NCBI RefSeq assembly: GCF_052118925.1
Contig: NZ_JBQKGG010000005.1
Span: forward strand, 1 to 64,000
Direction of reading: 5' to 3'
DNA from: Lientehia sp934351765
GTDB lineage: Bacteria > Bacillota > Clostridia > Lachnospirales > Lachnospiraceae
DNA: 64,000 nucleotides
Below the pieces are notes generated by a model that saw only the letters and a program-made list of their open reading frames with translations, was not told the origin of the DNA and searched no databases. Both the position numbers and the translations under genes were made by a program. Below are positions 57,712 through 64,000 of this stretch, piece after piece. Each line of letters starts with the position of its first letter. The stretch's first letter is position 1.

Positions 57712-58764
57712 ATGAAAGGAAAAAAACCATTACAGGAGATCGCGGCAGAGTTGGGAATCTCACCGGCTGCAATTTCTTTTGTTCTGAATAATAAAAAAGG
57801 AGTCAGCGATGCAACCCGCGCAGAGGCTGCCGCGCTTCTGGAGCATTACGGCTACACTATAAAAAGGGGAACTGCGGAAGCCAATGAGGGAAAAGTCCTT
57901 CGTCAGGAACGGAGCATCCGTTTCCTGAAATATAAAAATTCTGCGATTCTTGTGGAGGAAAACGGGAATTTTGTTTCTTCGATCATTGATTCCCTGGAAG
58001 CAGAATGCCGCCGTCTGGGCTATAAGCTGGTGATTACTTCCTTTGGACCGGAAAACCGGGATGAAATTTATCCTATGGTCTTTACCGATCCCATGGACGG
58101 GATCATCGTTCTTGGCACGGAGCTGGAAAGCTGCGATCTGCCGTTTTTTGAAAATCTACCGGTCCCGGTGATCCTGGTGGACACCCCCGCCCACGGTCAC
58201 TCTTTAAACTGTGTGACAATGAATAATGAAGAAATCGCCGAAAAGGCCGTCGATTATTTTTACCGCCTCGGTCATCGAAAAATCGGCTATCTCCACAGCT
58301 CCATGAATACCGGGAACTTCCGTGCCCGTATGCAGGGCTACTTAAATGCCTTAAACCGTCTGGGGCTGGAACAGCCGGAAAACGGAATCTACGAACTCAC
58401 TCCCTCCATGGCCGGCTCCTATAAAGAAATGTCCAAGCTTCTGGAAGACGGAACGGAACTCCCCCCTGCCCTGTTGGCTGACAACGATATGATCGCGCTG
58501 GGCTGTAGCCGTGCCTTGAAGGACCAGGGATGCCAGCTTCCTGATGACTGCTCGATTGTCGGAATTGATGATATTTCATTCAGTTCCATCTGTTCCCCGC
58601 CATTAACTTCGGTTCGGATTCCATGTAAGGATCTCGGTGCTCAGGCCATCCAGCTTCTTCATTATAAGCTGGAACATCCGGACACCGCCCCTACCAAGAT
58701 CCTTCTGGACGGTGAACTGATTGTCCGCGGAAGTGCCGCTGTTCCGGCCGCTTCCAATAACTAA
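57712..58764 (+). CDS. LacI family transcriptional regulator
   Basis: 350 residues. The N-terminal helix-turn-helix reads LQEIAAELGISPAAISFVLNNKKGVSDATRAEAAALLEHYGY, close to the LacI consensus but with ISPAAISFVLN in the recognition helix instead of the usual VSxxTVSRVLN, and it lacks the hinge YxPN. A periplasmic-binding-like ligand domain follows (AILVEENGNFVSSIIDSLEAECRRLGYKLVI ... DNDMIALGCSRALKDQG ... IVGIDDISFSSICSPPLTSV). The divergence of the recognition helix fits the AT-only operator sites seen upstream. It is divergent from the kinase gene and probably represses it in the absence of a sugar or sugar phosphate. Confidence 0.9.
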   Translation: MKGKKPLQEIAAELGISPAAISFVLNNKKGVSDATRAEAAALLEHYGYTIKRGTAEANEGKVLRQERSIRFLKYKNSAILVEENGNFVSSIIDSLEAECRRLGYKLVITSFGPENRDEIYPMVFTDPMDGIIVLGTELESCDLPFFENLPVPVILVDTPAHGHSLNCVTMNNEEIAEKAVDYFYRLGHRKIGYLHSSMNTGNFRARMQGYLNALNRLGLEQPENGIYELTPSMAGSYKEMSKLLEDGTELPPALLADNDMIALGCSRALKDQGCQLPDDCSIVGIDDISFSSICSPPLTSVRIPCKDLGAQAIQLLHYKLEHPDTAPTKILLDGELIVRGSAAVPAASNN

Positions 58765-58781
58765 ATGCTGATGTCTTTCAT

Positions 58782-58811
58782 GTAACAGGAATTCTTCGGA
58801 ATCTCCTGTTG
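58782..58811 (+). terminator. Stem-loop after the LacI-family gene
   Basis: AACAGGAATTC-TTCG-GAATCTCCTGTT with two mismatched bases; no direct U-run, so a weak terminator. The remainder of 58812-59037 holds no supportable gene. Confidence 0.45.
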
Positions 58812-59037
58812 CATGAACAGATTCGTTGCAGTGTTTTTTCTAATATATTCTCAATACAGTTCTTACCGTCACAGTACCTCTGTTTTTCCCATTTCTGATC
58901 TCCTGCACACGCGCGAAATGCTTTTTTTCTGGTGTGAACCGTTCTTCCCGGTCATTGCAAAGAATTATGATCTATACTAAAATAAAAAGGATAACGATAC
59001 TTTAATTCAAAAATCATGAAACAACGAGGAGGATTTT

Positions 59038-59751
59038 ATGCTTCGGATTGCAATCTGTGATGACAGCCAGGACTTTTTACCGCAGACTGCCGGAATGGTC
59101 CGTCAATGGTCGGAACAGTGCCGGATTCCAATTCAGCTTTTTCTTTATAAAAATGGAGATGAATTGCTCTCTGCCGCTTTTTCATCCCCTATGGATATCG
59201 TATTTCTTGACATTATCATGCCACTTCTAAATGGCATGGACACAGCCAGAGAACTTCGCCAGCATGATACCTCTGTGAGGATCATCTTCCTGACCTCTTC
59301 CCCGGAATTTGCGCTGGAATCCTATGAGGTTCATGCTCAGGGCTATTTATTGAAGCCGGTTACTTATGAAAAGCTTCAGAAAGAGCTGGACGAGTGTGCC
59401 CACAGCTTTCAGCTTGAGCCTAAAAATATGGTCGTAAAAACACCGTTTGGCTATCAGAAACTGTACTTCCATGAAATTGAATATGCGGAAGCTCAGAATA
59501 AACGCGTATTTTTTTATCTTCGGAACGGAAGCTCCGTGGAGACTATGGATCCTCTGTATTCTTTTAAAGAAAGTCTTAACAATCAGAACGGTTTCTTCAA
59601 ATGCCATAGAAGCTATCTGGTTTATCTCCCCAATGTGGATCACTTTAATACTACAGAAATCACCATGAAATCCGGGCGTCAGATTCCTATTGCAAGAGGT
59701 TTCTCAAAATCTCTCAAAGATGCCTATTTTTCGGTTATGTTTCAGGAATAA
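59038..59751 (+). CDS. LytTR-type response regulator (AgrA-like)
   Basis: 237 residues. The receiver domain (about 1-120) has the acidic pair in IAICDDSQDFL, the phospho-acceptor Asp in DIVFLDIIMPLLNGMD, Thr/Ser in IIFLTSS and Lys in YLLKPVTYEKL. The LytTR DNA-binding domain (about 140-235) follows: YFHEIEYAEAQNKRVFFYL ... FKCHRSYLVYLPNVDHF. Ribosome site GAGGAGG. The cognate sensor is the AgrC-like kinase 45 bases downstream, which is frameshifted in this sequence. No agrB/agrD peptide genes lie nearby, so the signal is unknown. Confidence 0.92.
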   Translation: MLRIAICDDSQDFLPQTAGMVRQWSEQCRIPIQLFLYKNGDELLSAAFSSPMDIVFLDIIMPLLNGMDTARELRQHDTSVRIIFLTSSPEFALESYEVHAQGYLLKPVTYEKLQKELDECAHSFQLEPKNMVVKTPFGYQKLYFHEIEYAEAQNKRVFFYLRNGSSVETMDPLYSFKESLNNQNGFFKCHRSYLVYLPNVDHFNTTEITMKSGRQIPIARGFSKSLKDAYFSVMFQE

Positions 59752-59796
59752 ATTCGAGATCCACCATAAACCAGCCGCATAGAGAGGTATTTTGCC

Positions 59797-61064
59797 ATGG
59801 CTGTTACCATTTTAAGTTATCTTCATAATGCAACTACACTGTTGTTCGGAATCTATATTTCTGCTGCCTTTTTAGGAATCCTGATGAACCGGAGAAACAT
59901 TCTCACTCTCCTTGGATTTTCTGTTTCGATTGGAATCATCTATCTTGTTTCCTATTATTTTCTCGGTACATCTGGGACAAAAAAATATATCCGCTGATCA
60001 TTCATCTTCCGCTGATACTTTTTCTTACTTTTTTTTATCATTACCGTCTGTCTCTTTCCAGCCTCTCGGTAGTTACCACGTATCTCTGCTGCCAGATCAG
60101 CAACTGGATCGGGATTGCGGTACTCGATCTTACCGGCCTGGAATGGACCTACTACAGTGCCCGGATATTCATAACGGTTCTGGTTTTTCTGATCCTGATC
60201 CATTTTGTTTCCAGTGCCACTGCCCAGCTTCTGTTAAAGCCTACCCGTGAAATCGTAATCCTGGGCTTTTTGCCTTTTATTTATTATTTGTTTGATTATC
60301 TCACTACGGTTTATACCACTCTCATGTATTCCGGCATGGATGTGGTCGTGGAATTTCTGGGCTTTATGATCTGTATTTTTTATCTGCTGTTTCTGCTTCT
60401 CTATTTTAAACAGTACGAGGAAAAACGGGAGGCTGAGCAGCGCAGCCAGCTTATGAATATGCAGCAGACACAATCCCAAAAAGAGATTGAGGCGATCCGC
60501 CGTTCCGAGTATACTATATCGCTGCTCCGTCATGATATGCGTCATTTTCTCTCCAATCTTTCAGTATTTATCGAGCAGGGAGAACTAGACCGGGCACAGG
60601 ACTATATTCGTGAGATCATCCGAACTTCTGACCAGACTGCCAGACATCGTTACTGCAAAAATGAGCTGGTCAATATGATCCTTTCCGCCCATGAGCCACA
60701 GATCAAAAATTCCGGAATTGATTTTCAATATTCGATCCAGATACCAGAACAGCTTTCTGTTTCCGATGTGGATATGACCGCGATTCTCTCCAATGCATTG
60801 GAAAATGCGATTCATGCCACGGTTTCTCTGGCACCGGAAAATCGCCGGATCATACTGAATTTCTATCGGAACAACGATAAACTTCTTCTGTCCATAAAGA
60901 ATACATTCGCGAAAGCTCCTGTATTTGTGGACGGCATGCCTCAGACAACCGCGACCGGACATGGACTGGGAGCAAAAAGTATTCATTACATAACAAAAAA
61001 GCTCCACGGAAACTGCCAGTTCTTCGTTTCCGGAGAATACTTTGTTTTGCAGATCATTTTATAA
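59797..61064 (+). pseudogene. AgrC-like GHKL histidine kinase, frameshifted at an A7 tract
   Basis: ATG 59797 opens a 66-codon frame (two spans) that stops at TGA 59995-59997, just after seven A (59979-59985). One base back, the reading frame continues without a stop from 59984 to 61064 as PLIIHLPLILFLTFFYHYRL..., giving about 422 residues with six to seven spans, then a GHKL kinase domain: LLRHDMRHFLSNLSVF (phospho-His), NELVNMIL, NALENAIHATV (N box) and GHGLGAKSIHYITKKLHG (G box). One extra A would restore the gene, and A AAA AAA is also a good -1 slippage site. It could be a true mutation, phase variation, recoding or a sequencing error. It is paired with the LytTR regulator upstream. Confidence 0.85.
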
Positions 61065-61099
61065 TACCAGGGCAAAGGACTTTCTTAATCATCAAAAGC

Positions 61100-61138
61100 A
61101 GCCCCGCCGGGTCATCAGATCCGGACAGGGCTGTTTTC
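61100..61138 (+). terminator. Terminator of the LytTR-kinase operon
   Basis: Stem AGCCC...GGGCT with an inner CCGG/CCGG pairing, followed by GTTTTCTC, 36 bases after the kinase stop. Confidence 0.75.
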
Positions 61139-61156
61139 TCTCACTTCTTTTTTCAA

Positions 61157-61762
61157 TTATAGTTCAATGTCAAAGCTCCGAAGTCCCTCTTCAATCGATT
61201 CATATCCGCGAACTTGAACGGTGTTGATTCCAAAGGTTTTTGCCGTCTCCAGATTTTTCGGAAGATCATCAAAAAACACCGCTTCCTCCGGACAGATCTG
61301 ATACCTGGACAACAGAATCTGATAAATCTCCGGCTCCGGCTTGATATACTGCTCCTGATAGGAAATCACCTGGCCATCGCTGTAACGCAGAAACTCAAAA
61401 TTAGATAACCGTTCTTCATAAAAGGTTTTCCCGTAATTGGAAAGGATATAGATCTGATATCCCAGCTCCTTCAGCCGCTTTAACAATCCAGGTGCATAGG
61501 TATTCTGGCTGACAGCCATTCCCGCCCCGGAATAAACCCGCCGAATCAGCATTTCCTGCTCCGGCGCGCTCTTACAGATCTGCGCAAGCAGCTCCTCATC
61601 CGAAAGTCTCCCCCGGTCGATTTCTGCCCAGAGCGGACTTAAAAATAACGTCCGCTCCACAATCCGGTCTTCCTGTTCCGGCAGCGCAAAACTGTCCAGG
61701 TAAGCGCGCCAGTTAAAGTCCGCCAGTACATTTCCGATATCAAAAATAATGGTACGAATCAT
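61157..61762 (-). CDS. HAD family phosphatase (YihX-like)
   Basis: 201 residues. Motif I is IIFDIGNVLADFNW, in which the usual second Asp is replaced by Gly-Asn as in the GNV group. Motif II is ILSNYGK (Ser), motif III is KPEPEIYQ (Lys) and motif IV is VFFDDLPKNLE (two Asp). The cap of about 60 residues is helical. This HAD-IA group includes sugar-phosphate phosphatases such as YihX (glucose-1-phosphate) and also epoxide-hydrolase-like N-domains; the substrate is unknown. It is the next gene after purA on the minus strand (60-base gap). Confidence 0.88.
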   Translation of the reverse strand: MIRTIIFDIGNVLADFNWRAYLDSFALPEQEDRIVERTLFLSPLWAEIDRGRLSDEELLAQICKSAPEQEMLIRRVYSGAGMAVSQNTYAPGLLKRLKELGYQIYILSNYGKTFYEERLSNFEFLRYSDGQVISYQEQYIKPEPEIYQILLSRYQICPEEAVFFDDLPKNLETAKTFGINTVQVRGYESIEEGLRSFDIEL

Positions 61763-61822
61763 AACCCTTTCTCCATCGGCAGCCTTTCAGCCGTTCTTCT
61801 TTCGCAGGTTTTCTGAGATTTC

Positions 61823-63115
61823 TTAAATTAAAGGCTTTCTCTCAATGATCTCATGTCTTTCGGGACCGTTGGATACCAGAGTGATCGGCACACCAATCTC
61901 CTTTTCGATCTCGTTGATATAATTCTTGCAGTTTTCAGGCAGCTCATCATAGTTCTGGATTCCACGAATATTGCACTTCCAGCCGGGCAGCTTCTTGAAT
62001 ACAGGCTTTGCCTTCTCCAGTTCGCTGGTTACAGGGAAATCTTTCTCGACTCTTCCGTCCTCATACTGATAGCCAACGCAAATCGGAATCTCATCCAGAT
62101 AACCCAGAACATCGAGGACAGTCAGAGCAACCTCGGTTGCTCCCTGAACGCGGCAGCCATAACGGGTTGCCACTGCATCAAACCAGCCGACTCTTCTGGG
62201 CCGTCCGGTAGTTGCTCCATACTCGCCGCCGTCACCGCCACGGTCACGAAGCTCCTGCGCCTCATCACCAAAGATCTCGCTCACAAACGCGCCTGCACCG
62301 ACTGCACTGGAATATGCCTTTACAACTGTGGTGATGTCCTTGATCTCATAGGGCGGAATTCCCGCACCGATGGCACCGTATGCAGCCAGAGTTGAAGAGG
62401 AGGTTACCATAGGATAAATACCATGATCCGGATCCTTTAAAGAACCAAGCTGTCCCTCCAGAAGGATCTTCTTTCCGTCTTTCAATGCCTGATGCAGATA
62501 AGCAGACACATCGCATACATAAGGTGCGATCATCTCCTTGTATTCCATCAGGGTCGCAAATACTTCTTCCGGAACAAGCGCAGGCTGATCATATAAATGA
62601 ACCAACATCACATTTTTCAGTGTGCAGACATTCTTTACCTTATCCATAAGCTCATCGGGATCGCCGAACAGCTCGCTTACCTGGAAACCGATCTTTGCAT
62701 ATTTATCGGAATAGAACGGTGCAATTCCGGACTTTGTAGAACCAAAAGATTTTCCTGCAAGTCTTGCTTCCTCGCAGGCGTCCAGAAGCATGTGATACGG
62801 CATCATGATCTGTGCCCGGTTGGATACCAGGATCTTCGGTGCCGGAACACCCTTGGACTCCAGATCGTTCAGCTCCTTGATCAGATAGGGAATATTTAAA
62901 GCCACACCATTTCCGATGATGCTGGTTGTATGATCATAGAACACACCGGAGGGAAGCAGATGAAGCGCAAATTTTCCATAGTTGTTGATAATGGTATGAC
63001 CTGCATTGCTTCCGCCCTGGAAACGGATAATAATATCCGATTTTTCTGCCAGCATATCTGTGATCTTACCTTTTCCTTCATCGCCCCAATTGGCGCCAAC
63101 GATTGCTCTAACCAT
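61823..63115 (-). CDS. purA: Adenylosuccinate synthetase
   Basis: 430 residues, the normal length. It joins IMP and aspartate with GTP to form adenylosuccinate. The N-terminal VGANWGDEGKGKITDMLA carries the catalytic Asp and P-loop-like GDEGKGK. The IMP-binding QGGSNAGHTI has the catalytic His, and ATTGRPRRVGWFDAVATRYGCR is the C-terminal GTP/Asp region. ATG 63115 (MVRAIVG) follows GGAGGAAAAAATC; a longer reading starts inside purB. It follows purB by 16 bases, so the last two steps to AMP are encoded together. Confidence 0.97.
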   Translation of the reverse strand: MVRAIVGANWGDEGKGKITDMLAEKSDIIIRFQGGSNAGHTIINNYGKFALHLLPSGVFYDHTTSIIGNGVALNIPYLIKELNDLESKGVPAPKILVSNRAQIMMPYHMLLDACEEARLAGKSFGSTKSGIAPFYSDKYAKIGFQVSELFGDPDELMDKVKNVCTLKNVMLVHLYDQPALVPEEVFATLMEYKEMIAPYVCDVSAYLHQALKDGKKILLEGQLGSLKDPDHGIYPMVTSSSTLAAYGAIGAGIPPYEIKDITTVVKAYSSAVGAGAFVSEIFGDEAQELRDRGGDGGEYGATTGRPRRVGWFDAVATRYGCRVQGATEVALTVLDVLGYLDEIPICVGYQYEDGRVEKDFPVTSELEKAKPVFKKLPGWKCNIRGIQNYDELPENCKNYINEIEKEIGVPITLVSNGPERHEIIERKPLI

Positions 63116-63131
63116 GATTTTTTCCTCCTGT

Positions 63132-64000
63132 TTATACATTGATCTCAGCTTTTACACCGAGGATTCCCTTATTTTCTTCCAGAATGGGGGCAATCACTTC
63201 TGCAAGGAATTCCTCCACCTGCTCTTTGGATCTTCCCACATAGCGGGACGGCTCCATGGTCTTCTGAAGCTCCTCCAGCGTCATATTGAATGCCGGATCT
63301 GCTGCAATCAGCTCCAGCAGGTTGTTATCCTGCCCGTTGACCTTGACATTTTTTCCAGCTTCCATGGAAAGCTCACGGATCCGCTCATGAAGCTCCTGGC
63401 GGTCTCCACCTGCTTTCACGGCATCCATCATAATGTTTTCCGTTGCCATGAACGGAAGCTCCGCCATCATGTGCTTTTCGATAACCTTGGGATATACCAC
63501 CAGTCCGTCCACCACATTAAGATACAGATCCAGGATTCCATCGATTGCCAGGAATCCCTCCGGAATGCTGAGACGCTTGTTTGCCGAGTCATCCAGCGTT
63601 CGCTCAAACCACTGGGTCGAAGCCACCAGCATCGGATTCATGGCATCAGAAATCACATAATCTGCCAAAGATGCCATACGCTCGCTCCGCATGGGATTTC
63701 TCTTATATGCCATCGCAGAAGAACCGATCTGACTCTTTTCAAATGGCTCCTCCACCTCTTTCAGATGCTGAAGCAGGCGGATATCATTGGAGAACTTATG
63801 TGCACTCTGAGCGATTCCAGCCAGTACGTTCAATACCCGGCTGTCCACTTTTCTGGAATAAGTCTGTCCGGATACTGCATAACAGCCGGAGAATCCCATC
63901 TTTTCCGCGATCTTCTTATCTACCAGCTTTACCTTTTCCTGGTCGCCGTCAAACAGCTCCAGGAAGCTTGCCTGTGTTCCGGTCGTTCCCTTGGAGCCAA
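63132..64000 (-). CDS. purB: Adenylosuccinate lyase (C-terminal part; N-terminus beyond window)
   Basis: 288 residues of the C-terminal part are present; the frame is open through base 64000, so the start lies outside. The enzyme releases fumarate from SAICAR and adenylosuccinate. The signature loop SSAMAYKRNPMRSERMASLADYV (catalytic Ser region) is intact and the upstream segment SKGTTGTQASFLELFDGD belongs to the same superfamily fold. The C-terminal SLADY-type domain follows. It is upstream of purA, 16 bases apart, and likely co-transcribed. Confidence 0.96.
   Translation of the reverse strand, partial: GSKGTTGTQASFLELFDGDQEKVKLVDKKIAEKMGFSGCYAVSGQTYSRKVDSRVLNVLAGIAQSAHKFSNDIRLLQHLKEVEEPFEKSQIGSSAMAYKRNPMRSERMASLADYVISDAMNPMLVASTQWFERTLDDSANKRLSIPEGFLAIDGILDLYLNVVDGLVVYPKVIEKHMMAELPFMATENIMMDAVKAGGDRQELHERIRELSMEAGKNVKVNGQDNNLLELIAADPAFNMTLEELQKTMEPSRYVGRSKEQVEEFLAEVIAPILEENKGILGVKAEINV

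Noticed and set aside
58813..58980. A 55-codon open frame starting ATG 58813, before the LytTR gene, that could be an AgrD-like signal peptide
   Set aside because: It has no ribosome site, no AgrD-type Cys/Ser thiolactone motif with acidic tail, and no AgrB is present.

Overview
The window is a gene-dense Firmicutes chromosome segment, most likely from a spore-forming gut Lachnospiraceae (Clostridium cluster XIVa-like). Supporting signs are moderate GC, strong AGGAGG ribosome sites, a spoVA gene, a Trp-specific T-box, PPi-dependent phosphofructokinase next to pyruvate phosphate dikinase, SleB-type cell-wall hydrolases and an NHLP-type peptide exporter. There are no rRNA or tRNA genes and no CRISPR array. 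The only mobile-element trace is the 3' end of an IS3-family transposase at the left edge.

Layout. 1-3.8 kb: IS3 remnant, then branched-chain amino acid genes (ilvN-ilvC, ilvE) and a small DUF1858 protein. 4-10.3 kb: a cation/proton antiporter, a tryptophan ABC transporter (trpX-trpY-trpZ) behind a consensus promoter and T-box leader, and a MATE pump. 10.5-18.9 kb: two unknown small proteins with a secreted nuclease, an orphan peptide-binding lipoprotein, an SH3-NlpC/P60 hydrolase, a D-lyxose isomerase-type protein, a membrane protein with a YGQ-rich prion-like repeat, and an aldo/keto reductase. 19-27.9 kb: methyltransferase, SDR, YigZ, class A PBP, SpoVAE, cell-wall hydrolase, DUF6465 and YbaK.

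27.9-38.4 kb is the most unusual region. It runs as one minus-strand array: an ECF-like sigma factor, an HlyD-type adaptor, a peptidase-containing ABC exporter, a second NHLP-type ABC exporter, three small double-glycine-leader peptides, a STAS protein, and an 875-residue protein with an N-terminal TIR domain, a long coiled coil, one membrane span and a C-terminal leucine-rich-repeat ectodomain. The last protein has the parts of a Toll-like receptor in reverse order. No peptide-modifying enzyme is present. I read the locus as a self-contained secreted-peptide system with a TIR-LRR membrane sensor or effector. That functional link is inference.

38.6-50.1 kb: pfp and ppdK (convergent), hslO, a methyltransferase, a zinc-ribbon membrane protein, then a glycolipid/repair operon (TetR, glycosyltransferase, PlsY, endonuclease IV, DUF3786). 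50.2-57.4 kb: MntP with a radical SAM/SPASM protein, uridine phosphorylase, and a sugar isomerase plus DhaK-DhaL kinase divergent from a LacI-family regulator. Two identical operator-like sites lie 168 bp apart in that divergent region. 59-64 kb: a LytTR response regulator with an AgrC-like kinase broken by a one-base frameshift in an A7 tract, a HAD phosphatase, and purB-purA (purB cut by the window end).
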